Shown: positions 26,163 to 34,010 of the stretch, piece after piece
Numbering within the stretch: position 1 is the stretch's first letter
How the letters are laid out: the number at the start of each line of letters is the position of its first letter
Assembly (NCBI GenBank): GCA_022571415.1
Contig: JACZXW010000010.1
Span: forward strand, 1 to 42,075
Direction: 5' to 3'
From: Pseudomonadota bacterium
GTDB lineage: Bacteria; Pseudomonadota; Gammaproteobacteria; Pseudomonadales; Azotimanducaceae
Length of the DNA: 42,075 nucleotides
The notes under the pieces: generated by a model
The model's database searches: none
Seen by the model: only the letters and a program-made list of their open reading frames with translations
Told to the model about the DNA's origin: nothing
Program-made: the position numbers and the translations under genes

Positions 26163-26880
26163 GGGAAGCACCCCTGACCCCTGTATCCTGTAATTGCTCA
26201 AGGGCGACAACAATGCTGTCCTGAAGCAGTTGAAAGTGTCCACTGATGGCACTGCTGGCAGCCAGGTGGTCACGGTCTTCAAATGCGATATCAATCATAT
26301 GCAGGTATTTAAGGTCTTGCTGTTTATCGATATTCGGATGCAAACCGGTATTCCGCAGCCGTTCCACGAACTGTGTCTTAAGTCCGTTAAATATCAGTCG
26401 CAACACCAGGTTCTGATTTATTTCACTAAAGCAGGCAGCCAGGGACTGCCACCCGGTGTAATATTCCTCGTGCTGGTCGATGCAATTGATCAGATTCTTG
26501 ACGATGCCTCGCAACTGCTTAATTTGCTCGGGTGTTGCATTTTTAATCGCTGATGTGACGGACAAGGACATAATCGCCCCAATTACCTCAAACAGCTGCA
26601 TCACCAGCGTTGGGCTAGGTATTTCGGCCAGGTCCATCATATGGCCGAGCACTTCGAGGGTAGCGTCTTCAACAGGTACGATGCGTACCCCGCCCGGTTT
26701 CACGTCAACTATCCCCAGTTGCTCGAGTTTTTTTATGGCTTCCCTCACCACACCGCGATTAGCCTCGAACCTGGCAGCCAGGTCTCGCTCTGAAGGCAGT
26801 CTTTCACCCGCTCGATACTGGCCTCGAAGGATTTCCTCGCGCAAAATACCCGTAATTTCTTCTGCTTTGGAACCGTTCAT
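26155..26880 (-). CDS. GntR-family transcriptional regulator, FadR/FCD subfamily
   Basis: A 241-residue regulator. The N-terminal winged helix reads EEITGILREEILRGQYRAGE, then LPSERDLAARFEANRGVVRE and AIKKLEQLGIVDVKPGGVRI, the GntR signature. An all-helical ligand-binding C-terminal domain of the FCD type follows from about residue 85. Such proteins bind fatty-acyl-CoA, pyruvate or related acids (FadR, PdhR, LldR). It is the first gene of an operon with the RND adaptor and permease and is divergent from aceK. Three palindromes of the TGGTCNGACCA type lie at 26916-26956, only 36 bases above its start, so autorepression and possibly control of aceK are likely. Confidence 0.92.
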   Translation of the reverse strand: MNGSKAEEITGILREEILRGQYRAGERLPSERDLAARFEANRGVVREAIKKLEQLGIVDVKPGGVRIVPVEDATLEVLGHMMDLAEIPSPTLVMQLFEVIGAIMSLSVTSAIKNATPEQIKQLRGIVKNLINCIDQHEEYYTGWQSLAACFSEINQNLVLRLIFNGLKTQFVERLRNTGLHPNIDKQQDLKYLHMIDIAFEDRDHLAASSAISGHFQLLQDSIVVALEQLQDTGVRGASHA

Positions 26881-26915
26881 GCTATGCCTATGGCCTGGTT
26901 ATCATGATCCGCCAA

Positions 26916-26956
26916 ATTGGACTAGCCAATATGGTCAGACCAATTTGGTCCGACCA
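26916..26956. promoter_or_regulatory. Cluster of three GntR/FadR-type operator palindromes
   Basis: TGGTCAGACCA at 26932-26942 and TGGTCCGACCA at 26946-26956 are perfect 5-1-5 palindromes that match the known consensus of FadR-subfamily GntR regulators. A degenerate third site, ATTGG-ACTAG-CCAAT, lies at 26916-26930. Centre-to-centre spacings are 14 bases for each pair, so the sites are evenly spaced but not on the same helical face. They sit between the divergent GntR gene and aceK. A TTATAT at 26957-26962 is a possible -10 for aceK. Confidence 0.8.
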
Positions 26957-27050
26957 TTATATGAATGGTTGGCAAAGGTGCAACCGTCCATGGAGGAAAT
27001 AATCGTAAATATCACGGCAACGAAGCGGCAACCGGGTCGCGGACCAACAT

Positions 27051-28823
27051 ATGAATGATGTCAGCGCAGAGATTGCATCCATCATTTTACTTGGGTTTGA
27101 TCGGTATCGCGCGGGATTTCGCGAAATTACCGAGGGTGCCCGGGATCGTTTCCAAACGGGTAACTGGCATGCCGTGCAGCAGGCGTCAGCGGCTCGAATT
27201 CAGCTTTATGACGACTTCGCTGATGGCGTCACTGATAGGTTGGTATCAGACTACAGGGCGTCGAGGCTGACCACAGGAGAGTGGCAACGGGCAAAACGGC
27301 AATATATCGAAATGATCAGTGGGCGGGACGACGCTGAACTTGCAGAAACGGGTTACAACACGATATTCCGTAAGCTGGCAGGTCGAGATCAACTGAATAA
27401 CGATCTGGCATTTGTCCTCGCTCCGGCAGAAACCTATCCGGGCGACTATGCCGCAATAACGCAGCGCATCGGACCCCACACGGACCTCGGGGAGTTGATT
27501 CGAAGTATTCTGGCGAGCTTTCATTTTGATACGCCATACAGCAACCTTGAAAGAGATATCACCAATATGACCAGCGTGATGGAATCGTACATGCCGATAT
27601 TGCGCAAGCCCCGGGTGATTGAATGTGAAATGTTGCAATCAGTTTTTTATCGCAATAAGGGGGCTTACCTGATCGGTCGCTTGACCATAGGCGAACATCA
27701 ATGCCCACTCGCTATCGCCATACAACACGATGTTCCCGGCCGAGGGGTGCCCGGCCGAGGGGTGCCCGGCCGAGAGGCGCCCGGCCAAGGGAAAAAAAAG
27801 GAATTGTACATAGATTCTGTGATATGGAACGAGAATGATCTGTCCATGATTTTCAGTTTTACGCGGTCCTATTTCATGGTTCATGTAAAACATCCTGGCG
27901 ATATGGTTAAGTTTTTGCATGAAATCCTGCCGAACAAAAAGCGTTGGGAATTGTTTACATCCCTAGGGTTCTACAAGCACGGTAAGACTGAATTTTTCCG
28001 TGGGTTTGTTGAGCATCTGGAAAATTCGGATGACCAGTTTGTTATCGCGAAAGGGATCAAGGGGCTGGTGATGACAGTGTTCACGCTTCCATCCTACGAG
28101 GTAGTTTTCAAGGTCATCAGGGATAAATTTTCGCCTATCAAGAAAATAACACGCAACCAGGTAAAGGATGCATATTATCTTGTGAAAACCCATGACCGAG
28201 TAGGAAGAATGGCGGACACCCAGGAGTTCATGAATTTTGTTTTCCCAAAGCATCGCTTTTCCAGGGAACTGATAGATGAATTAATTAGCGTTGCACCATC
28301 TTCCATAACATTAACGGAGGAACACGTTGTTATCAGTCATCTATATACTGAGCGTTCCATGACGCCGCTGAATATCTACATTGAACACTGCAATGAATTG
28401 GAATTGACACAGGTGTTGGATGATTATGGCAATGCGATTAAACAACTGGCAGCCGCAAACATTTTCCCCGGTGACATGTTGTTAAAAAACTTTGGGGTCA
28501 CGCGACATGGACGGGTTGTGTTTTATGATTATGACGAAATCTGTTACCTGACAGAGGTAAATTTTCGGGTGATTCCCGAGGCAAGATATCCGGAGGATGA
28601 ACTTGCCGCTGAACCCTGGTACAGCGTTGCTCCAAATGATGTTTTCCCGGAAGAATTTGGTACTTTCTTGTTCAATTCCAAGCGACTGCGGTCTATTTTC
28701 AATGAACACCATGCAGATATTTTTGACCCAGAATATTGGCGGAGCGTTCAAAACAGCGTCAGGAACCAGGCCGTGATGGATGTATTTCCCTATCGGAGTA
28801 AGCGACGACTTCATCGAGGCTAG
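27051..28823 (+). CDS. aceK: Isocitrate dehydrogenase kinase/phosphatase (AceK)
   Basis: AceK is bifunctional: it phosphorylates and inactivates isocitrate dehydrogenase during growth on acetate or fatty acids, sending isocitrate to the glyoxylate shunt, and it also reverses this. The 590-residue protein has the regulatory N-terminal domain (IILLGFDRYRAGFREITEGA) and the kinase-like domain with FSFTRSYFMVHV, the ATP-binding lysine segment VFKVIRDKFSPIKK, NIFPGDMLLKNFGVT and the DYDEICYLTEVNFR metal-binding segment, all conserved. Two features are odd. A 15-bp minisatellite inserts PGRGV repeats at about residues 229-248. The gene is also not next to aceA or aceB. There is no Shine-Dalgarno before ATG 27051. 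Confidence 0.95.
   Translation: MNDVSAEIASIILLGFDRYRAGFREITEGARDRFQTGNWHAVQQASAARIQLYDDFADGVTDRLVSDYRASRLTTGEWQRAKRQYIEMISGRDDAELAETGYNTIFRKLAGRDQLNNDLAFVLAPAETYPGDYAAITQRIGPHTDLGELIRSILASFHFDTPYSNLERDITNMTSVMESYMPILRKPRVIECEMLQSVFYRNKGAYLIGRLTIGEHQCPLAIAIQHDVPGRGVPGRGVPGREAPGQGKKKELYIDSVIWNENDLSMIFSFTRSYFMVHVKHPGDMVKFLHEILPNKKRWELFTSLGFYKHGKTEFFRGFVEHLENSDDQFVIAKGIKGLVMTVFTLPSYEVVFKVIRDKFSPIKKITRNQVKDAYYLVKTHDRVGRMADTQEFMNFVFPKHRFSRELIDELISVAPSSITLTEEHVVISHLYTERSMTPLNIYIEHCNELELTQVLDDYGNAIKQLAAANIFPGDMLLKNFGVTRHGRVVFYDYDEICYLTEVNFRVIPEARYPEDELAAEPWYSVAPNDVFPEEFGTFLFNSKRLRSIFNEHHADIFDPEYWRSVQNSVRNQAVMDVFPYRSKRRLHRG
27735..27794 (+). repeat. In-frame 15-bp tandem repeat (minisatellite) inside aceK
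   Basis: The unit CCCGGCCGAGGGGTG occurs at 27735-27749 and 27750-27764 identically. It recurs with two changes at 27765-27779 and in a decayed form at 27780-27794. The unit is a multiple of three and encodes PGRGV, so copy-number change keeps the frame. The block is richer in G and C than the surrounding gene. It falls between the strand PLAIAIQHD and KKELYIDSVIW, where AceK homologues normally have a short turn. Confidence 0.9.
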
Positions 28824-28899
28824 GGAAGTGTTCCAGGATTCATCTCCGGTTCAGTTTGATGCGGGTATGCTTGATAAACACAGATAAGGTGAAAAGCAG

Positions 28900-29277
28900 A
28901 TGCGAATAACCCTTATAACGACCAGAATAGTTCAAGGCTGTCTGTTGCTCATGGGTTTGGCCTCCTGTACCACTGACCGGGTGGTAGTTGACAGGCGCGG
29001 CATTGATCAGGTCCGATACGAAACAGACTTGGCGGAGTGCCGAGAGTACAAACGGCAGGTGCCTGTCGGCGAAGAGATGGCAAAAGGAGCCGCGGTTGGT
29101 GCTGCCGTTGGTGGACTTATCGGCGCAACCGGGGGAAGACGTTCAACCGACCTGGCTGAGGGCGCCGCGGTGGGGGCTGTCTATGGTGCGACTGACAAGA
29201 TGATTGACAGCAGTGAAGAAAAGGCCCGCATCGTCAAAAACTGTCTTCGAGGCCGGGGATACCGGGTACTCAACTAA
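28900..29277 (+). CDS. Glycine-zipper lipoprotein
   Basis: A 125-residue lipoprotein: a signal peptide ends in the lipobox LASC, so the mature protein starts at a lipidated cysteine near residue 23. The next residue is Thr, not Asp, so export to the outer membrane is expected. The central part is a glycine zipper (KGAAVGAAVGGLIGATGG, then LAEGAAVGAVYGA), as in the Rick_17kDa/SlyB-like and YMGG families, followed by a short tail with NCLRGRGYRVLN. The role is probably structural in the envelope. It lies 76 bases after aceK and 61 bases before a flavin-enzyme operon, with no evident link to either. Confidence 0.86.
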   Translation: MRITLITTRIVQGCLLLMGLASCTTDRVVVDRRGIDQVRYETDLAECREYKRQVPVGEEMAKGAAVGAAVGGLIGATGGRRSTDLAEGAAVGAVYGATDKMIDSSEEKARIVKNCLRGRGYRVLN

Positions 29278-29338
29278 TTCTAGTGGCGTCCGACTAGGAG
29301 TTTCCCGGTAGCGATTAAGTCGTTATGATCGAGCCATT

Positions 29339-30517
29339 GTGAAAAACGGGGCTCTTTCGTTGGTATCTGTACAACACCTAATCGATCAGGCGAGGCATTG
29401 GTCGGATCGATTGCCCGAGCATTCCCGGGATTTTGAACAGAACAGGCGTTTACCGGTTGAGATAGCACGTCAGTTTGCCCAGGCCGGCTTTTTCCACATG
29501 CTTGTGCCGCATGAGTACGGCGGCTTCGAAGTCCATCCGAGAACCCTGATCGAAGTGATCAAAATCATTGCATCCGGGGATGGCTCTGCCGGGTGGAATG
29601 TCATGATCGGCGCGACCACGGGACTGCTGTCCGCTTCCCTGCCCGAAAACTTTGCCCGCGAGATATATGGAACACATCCCGGATCATTGACGGTTGGTGT
29701 GACTGCGCCGCTGGGTAAGGCGGATAAGGTAGATGGCGGGTATCGGGTGACAGGACGCTGGCCGTTTGCAAGTGGCTGCCAGAACGCTGACTGGATATGT
29801 GGCGGCAGTTTTATATTTGAAAACAGTGAACAGCTCTTCAACGACAAGGGAGCACCGGATATCCACCTGATGCTTTTTAAAGCCTCGGAAGTACAAATTG
29901 AAGATACCTGGTATGCTGCCGGGCTGCGAGGTACCGGTAGCCATCACTTTAATGTCAAAGGGCAGTTTGTACCTGAAGGCCGCACTGTCATTCTCGGTGG
30001 CAGGGCGCGAATAAAAAGACCTCTCTATCAGTTTCCAATGTTGGGTTTGCTTGCGCTCGGTGTCTCGGCGGTGAGTCTGGGAGTTGGTTATCACGCGCTT
30101 GAGGCTTTTAAGGATCTGGCTGGAGTGAAGAAACCTACCGGCTCCAGAAAGACGCTGATTGAAAGACATTCGGTACAGGCTGATGTAGCGAGATCGATTG
30201 CGGATCTCAGATCGGCCGAATCTTTTATCAAAGAAGTTATTGACGAAGCATGGCTGGTAGCGGAGTCCGGGGAAAGGCTCAGTACCGAAATCAAGGCGAA
30301 TTTACGCTTGGCTGCCATCAATGCAACACATAAGTCTGTGGCTGCCGTGGATCGTTTATACCAGGCAGGTGGTGGCACTTCGGTCTACGAGGATAGCCCC
30401 CTGCAGCAGTGTTTTCGTGATGTGCATGTCACGACCCAGCACATCATGGTCGCCACGCCCGTGTACGAGGTGGCGGGTCGTGTCGCGTTGGGGTTGTCAC
30501 CAGGGTCTCTTCTATAG
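29339..30517 (+). CDS. Acyl-CoA dehydrogenase-like flavoprotein (possible group D flavin monooxygenase)
   Basis: A 392-residue member of the acyl-CoA dehydrogenase superfamily. The N-terminal helical part is EIARQFAQAGFFHMLVPHEY, the middle beta domain contains VDGGYRVTGRWPFASGCQNA, and the C-terminal helical bundle includes YQAGGGTSVYEDSPLQQCFR and DVHVTTQHIMV. The conserved WPFASG and absence of the usual catalytic Glu of dehydrogenases are more like the HsaA/HpaB/DszC-type monooxygenases that use reduced FMN or FAD supplied by a partner. It begins with GTG and is followed closely by an LLM enzyme (25 bases) and a nitroreductase-type protein (4 bases), so the three probably act in one pathway, perhaps on an aromatic or xenobiotic compound. 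Confidence 0.85.
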   Translation: MKNGALSLVSVQHLIDQARHWSDRLPEHSRDFEQNRRLPVEIARQFAQAGFFHMLVPHEYGGFEVHPRTLIEVIKIIASGDGSAGWNVMIGATTGLLSASLPENFAREIYGTHPGSLTVGVTAPLGKADKVDGGYRVTGRWPFASGCQNADWICGGSFIFENSEQLFNDKGAPDIHLMLFKASEVQIEDTWYAAGLRGTGSHHFNVKGQFVPEGRTVILGGRARIKRPLYQFPMLGLLALGVSAVSLGVGYHALEAFKDLAGVKKPTGSRKTLIERHSVQADVARSIADLRSAESFIKEVIDEAWLVAESGERLSTEIKANLRLAAINATHKSVAAVDRLYQAGGGTSVYEDSPLQQCFRDVHVTTQHIMVATPVYEVAGRVALGLSPGSLL

Positions 30518-30542
30518 AGGCAACAAGTTGTAAGGGTGAAAT

Positions 30543-31472
30543 ATGACTGAATTAAAGATTGGTACGATTGGCTCTCCGGCAATGATGTCGGGGGACTACA
30601 AGCGGAGGCAATCATTGGTGGACCAGGTTGCAGAGTCCCGTATTGACCATCTTTTTATCGCGGATCATGTGAGTTTCCATAATGGTCTTGGAATGGACGG
30701 ATTGATTAACGCGGCGACTCTGGCAGCATTGAATCCGTCTATTACGATCTTCATTGGTGTTTACCTGCTTGCCCTTCGTCACCCGGTACCGGTTGCGAGA
30801 CAGCTTGCGTCTCTCAGTATGTCTGCCCCTGGTCGGATCATCATGGGTGTTGGTGTGGGTGGAGAAGATCGTCATGAAATGGAAATCTGCGGCACTGACC
30901 CTTCAACTCGCGGCCGCAGGACCAACGATTGTTTGCATGTGCTGCGGCGGTTGCTGACGGGCGAGCCATTCAGTTATGAATGTGAGTTTTTTAAATTCGA
31001 GGATGCACTGATCAGGCCTGCGCCCAAACCCGCGATTCCTATCATTATTGGTGGCCGATCCAATGCCGCGATTAAAAGGACCGCGCGCTATGGAGATGGA
31101 TGGCTGGGCGTGTGGTGTTCTCCCCGACGTTTTGCGCAAGCCATTGCCGAAGTGGATGTAATGGCTGAAAAACTGGATCGTCAGGTCGAGGCCTGGACCC
31201 ATGGCATGCAAATGTGGGTGGGTCTTGATAACGATAAGTCAAAGGCGCGGGAACTCGTGGCAAAGGAAATGCAGGCCATGTACCACTTGCCTTTTGAGGC
31301 ATTCGAAAAATACAGCCCCTGTGGCAACCCGGAAGAGGTTGCGGAATTTCTTGTCCCCTATGTTAAAAATGGCGCTTGTGTATTGAACATCAGGCCTTGT
31401 GCGGTCAATGACGAAACTGAAATCGAAATGGTTTCAGAAGTCTGCCGCCTGATCCGGATGGAGGTGGGGTAG
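30543..31472 (+). CDS. LLM-class flavin-dependent oxidoreductase
   Basis: A 309-residue luciferase-like TIM-barrel oxygenase: RIDHLFIADHVSFHNGLGMD, YLLALRHPVPVARQLASLSM, APGRIIMGVGVGGEDRHEME, IPIIIGGRSNAAIKRTARYG and GDGWLGVWCSPRRF are the family's landmarks. The cofactor could be FMN or F420, and the sequence does not decide. It is the second gene of a three-gene flavin operon and lies four bases before the nitroreductase gene, so transcription and probably translation are coupled. This is the third LLM enzyme in the window; the substrate is unknown. Confidence 0.9.
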   Translation: MTELKIGTIGSPAMMSGDYKRRQSLVDQVAESRIDHLFIADHVSFHNGLGMDGLINAATLAALNPSITIFIGVYLLALRHPVPVARQLASLSMSAPGRIIMGVGVGGEDRHEMEICGTDPSTRGRRTNDCLHVLRRLLTGEPFSYECEFFKFEDALIRPAPKPAIPIIIGGRSNAAIKRTARYGDGWLGVWCSPRRFAQAIAEVDVMAEKLDRQVEAWTHGMQMWVGLDNDKSKARELVAKEMQAMYHLPFEAFEKYSPCGNPEEVAEFLVPYVKNGACVLNIRPCAVNDETEIEMVSEVCRLIRMEVG

Positions 31473-31476
31473 CGAT

Positions 31477-32127
31477 ATGGTAGAACTGTATGAAGCAATG
31501 AGCACTCTGCGGGCGGTGCGGCGATTGAGACCTGATCCCATCCCGGATGAAGTGCTGCAAAGGGTCCTGCAGGCAGCGGCATGGGCTCCCACGGGAGGTA
31601 ACGTACAACCGTTCAGGATTGTGGTGGTGAAGGACCCAGGGAAACTACAGCAGATACAGGGCTGGTATCATGCAGAATGGCACAAATATACATCTGACAT
31701 GCGTGCGAGGTTGGACAAGATGTCGGAAGACGCGCGGGACGCGCCTCAAAAAATGCTCAAGGCCGGGGACTACCTGGCGAACCACCTGGGCCAGGTCCCG
31801 GCACTGCTGGTATTTTGCTTCAATGCCAGCAGCATGGCGATCACCGATGCAAATCTGGACAGGCCATCGGTGGTCGGTGGCGGATCCGTGTACACGGCAG
31901 TGCAGAATGTGATGCTCGCGTGCCGGGCGGAGGGGCTTGGCTGCGTATTGACCACGTTACTGTGTTTCCGGGAAGAGGAGGTCAGGCAGTTGCTCGATAT
32001 ACCGGCCCAGTGGGGAACCTGTGCCCATGTCCCTATCGGGTACCCGGTGCTCAGGGGGCATGGGCCAATCTCAAGGCGGCCCGTGAGCAAGCTGACCTTT
32101 CTGGATGAATGGGGAAACGATCTCTGA
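31477..32127 (+). CDS. Nitroreductase-family FMN oxidoreductase
   Basis: A 216-residue nitroreductase-fold protein: STLRAVRRLRPDPIPDEVLQ, then the FMN-binding AAAWAPTGGNVQPFRIVVVK, the dimer-interface region and GLGCVLTTLLCFREEEVRQL. Members reduce nitro compounds, quinones or flavins using NAD(P)H, and some act as desaturases in biosynthesis. Following an acyl-CoA-dehydrogenase-like and an LLM gene, one reasonable role is supplying reduced flavin to those oxygenases. This is inference from context, not from sequence. The 118-base gap after it holds only weak hairpins. Confidence 0.89.
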   Translation: MVELYEAMSTLRAVRRLRPDPIPDEVLQRVLQAAAWAPTGGNVQPFRIVVVKDPGKLQQIQGWYHAEWHKYTSDMRARLDKMSEDARDAPQKMLKAGDYLANHLGQVPALLVFCFNASSMAITDANLDRPSVVGGGSVYTAVQNVMLACRAEGLGCVLTTLLCFREEEVRQLLDIPAQWGTCAHVPIGYPVLRGHGPISRRPVSKLTFLDEWGNDL

Positions 32128-32245
32128 AGGCTGCTATGGTCCACTTGAAGTTTGAAGTGCTATGCTGCACTCCATTCACCCTGTGGTCGTAAGAATAACA
32201 ATAACGTATGCGCCTGCACTCTATGTTTGTGGAAAACTGTTGTAG

Positions 32246-33010
32246 ATGAAAATACCGAACTTCTTGTATCGTTTGTATGAACCGTTGTTGTGGGCGCAGA
32301 TCAAAACTGGACCCAGGCCCCATCACATAGGTCTGATTGTTGATGGCAATCGCCGTTTTGCAAAGGGCATGGGGTTGGCCCAGAACGAGGGGCATACGGC
32401 GGGATCGGAGAAGCTTGAAGATTTTCTTCGCTGGTGCTGGCGCCTGGACATAAAAATCATCACCTTGTATGGATTCTCCACTGAAAATTACAACCGCAGT
32501 GACGATGAAATCGAATACCTCATGGACTTGATTTTGCGCAAGTTGCGGGAATTTCAGGTTGACCCGGTAATCAAGTCCGAGAAAGTCAGGATCAAGGTCA
32601 TCGGCAGAAAGGAAAACCTTTCTGCCGAGATGAATGAAGAAATTGAAAAGGTCGAGGCCTTGACCTGTGACCATGACCGGTTTCTGCTCAACATTGCCAT
32701 CAGCTATGGTGGCCGGGCGGAAATTATCGATGCGGTTAAGAAAATTGCAGAAGAAGTCAGGCAGGGTGAACTGGACATTAATGCGATTGACGAACAGTTG
32801 TTCGGCAAATACCTGTACACGGAGGGGATTAGGGACCCGGACCTGATTATCAGGACTTCCGGTGAAGAGCGTCTTTCGGGTTTCCTGCTCTGGCAAAGCG
32901 CATATTCGGAACTGTACTTCACCGAGGTTTATTGGCCTGCTTTCCGAATGATAGATTTCTGGCGGGCCATCAGAGTATTTCAGCAGCGGGAACGAAGGTT
33001 TGGGCGTTAG
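32246..33010 (+). CDS. cis-Prenyltransferase (UppS/Z-polyprenyl diphosphate synthase family), variant motif
   Basis: A 254-residue enzyme that condenses isopentenyl diphosphate onto an allylic diphosphate in cis. Landmarks are GLIVDGNRRFAKGMGL with catalytic Asp33, ITLYGFSTENYNRSDDEIEY, NIAISYGGRAEIIDAVKKIA, and the C-terminal RTSGEERLSGFLLWQSAYSE with YFTEVYWPAF. The first motif has DGNRR rather than the DGNGRWA of E. coli UppS and so resembles archaeal, mycobacterial short-chain and eukaryotic cis-prenyltransferases. It also lacks the usual frr and cdsA neighbours. It may therefore be a second enzyme making a different chain length, not the peptidoglycan UppS; this is inference. Confidence 0.9.
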   Translation: MKIPNFLYRLYEPLLWAQIKTGPRPHHIGLIVDGNRRFAKGMGLAQNEGHTAGSEKLEDFLRWCWRLDIKIITLYGFSTENYNRSDDEIEYLMDLILRKLREFQVDPVIKSEKVRIKVIGRKENLSAEMNEEIEKVEALTCDHDRFLLNIAISYGGRAEIIDAVKKIAEEVRQGELDINAIDEQLFGKYLYTEGIRDPDLIIRTSGEERLSGFLLWQSAYSELYFTEVYWPAFRMIDFWRAIRVFQQRERRFGR

Positions 33011-33107
33011 TTTGGAGGCCTAGATCGTTCAGTCCAAATCAGTCACCTGATGAGTGCAGCCGCGTGACAGTGTTATACTTTACACATCATTTTCCTCTCG
33101 CAGAATT

Positions 33108-34010
33108 ATGGAAGTGTCTGACAGCACAGAATACATAGAAGGTCCGGCGGTACCCGAAGAAGAAAATAGCTGCGTCAAACAGCCCTGCCTGATTATGATC
33201 AAGGGCGATTTTATTGGACAGGTCTACAAGTTAAAAAATGAGGTCACGATGATCGGTCGCAGCGACGATGTGGAACTTGTTGTATCTGATATCAGTATGA
33301 GCCGCAAGCATGCAATGATCGTTCGCCGGACCGATGGATATTATGTCTCGGACCTTGGCAGCACCAATGGATGTTGGGTCAACAGGGACGAAATAAAAGA
33401 GCCGACGAAGCTTAGAGAGGGGGATAAGGTCACCCTGGGTAACGTAGTATTTAAATTCAGTTATCAGGATGAAGACGATACTCAATACCATATGCTGCTG
33501 CGGAACATGGCGATCAAGGATGGCCTGACTCGGGTGTACAACAAACGTTATTTTAGTGAGACCCTGGAGAAGGAGTTCGACTTTAACCGTCGTAATTCTG
33601 TCGGATTGGCGCTTATCCTGCTCGACATCGATCATTTCAAGCAAGTCAATGATACCTGGGGTCATCCGGCGGGTGATTTCGTCCTCAGGGACCTTGCCCA
33701 GTTAGTTGAGAAGGATGCCCGGGGATACGATGTATTTGCTCGATACGGCGGAGAAGAATTTATCTTTCTGCTTCGCGGGGCACCTTTGGAGGCGGCTATT
33801 GCCCTGGCAGAACGTGTACGCGGTGAAGTAGAAGAGCATATCTTCACCTATGACGGAACAGACCTGAAAGTTACGATCAGCCTGGGCGTCTCATGGTGGA
33901 GCGGGGATACAACTTATAACAACGCTGAAGAACTCGTTGAAGCCACGGATCGGCGTCTGTATGAAGCAAAAAACGATGGACGTAATTGTGTCCGTCACGA
34001 TCCGGTGTGA
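33108..34010 (+). CDS. FHA-GGDEF diguanylate cyclase
   Basis: A 300-residue signalling protein. Residues about 27-110 form a forkhead-associated domain (TMIGRSDDVELVVSD, then SMSRKHAMIVRR and YYVSDLGSTNGCWVNRDE) that binds phosphothreonine peptides. A GGDEF domain follows with the intact active site GGEEF at residues 214-218 and an RxxD inhibitory site (RGYD, residues 205-208) exactly five residues before it, so cyclic-di-GMP synthesis with product inhibition is expected. ATG 33108 was chosen over GTG 33054, which lacks any domain or ribosome-binding support. A TATACT-like -10 lies near 33074. The end of the gene overlaps the start of the flippase-like gene. Confidence 0.92.
   Translation: MEVSDSTEYIEGPAVPEEENSCVKQPCLIMIKGDFIGQVYKLKNEVTMIGRSDDVELVVSDISMSRKHAMIVRRTDGYYVSDLGSTNGCWVNRDEIKEPTKLREGDKVTLGNVVFKFSYQDEDDTQYHMLLRNMAIKDGLTRVYNKRYFSETLEKEFDFNRRNSVGLALILLDIDHFKQVNDTWGHPAGDFVLRDLAQLVEKDARGYDVFARYGGEEFIFLLRGAPLEAAIALAERVRGEVEEHIFTYDGTDLKVTISLGVSWWSGDTTYNNAEELVEATDRRLYEAKNDGRNCVRHDPV

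Noticed and set aside
26163-26294. N-terminal extension of the RND adaptor beyond ATG 26162
   Set aside because: It lies within the GntR gene, has no ribosome-binding support, and would place the membrane anchor far from the N-terminus.
27735-27794. CRISPR-like direct repeats
   Set aside because: The 15-bp units are head to tail with no spacers and lie in frame inside aceK, so this is a minisatellite.
27639-27920. Minus-strand open frame with repeated PSAGH peptides
   Set aside because: The repeat comes from the reverse complement of the aceK minisatellite; there is no start context or family match.
29280-29297. CTAGT/ACTAG hairpin after the glycine-zipper lipoprotein as a terminator
   Set aside because: Arms of only 5 bp, an 8-base loop and no T run; too weak to call.
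32128-32245. Small hairpins (AGTGC/GCACT, CACTT/AAGTG) before the cis-prenyltransferase as a riboswitch
   Set aside because: Five-base stems without a conserved core or T tract; nothing resembles a known riboswitch.
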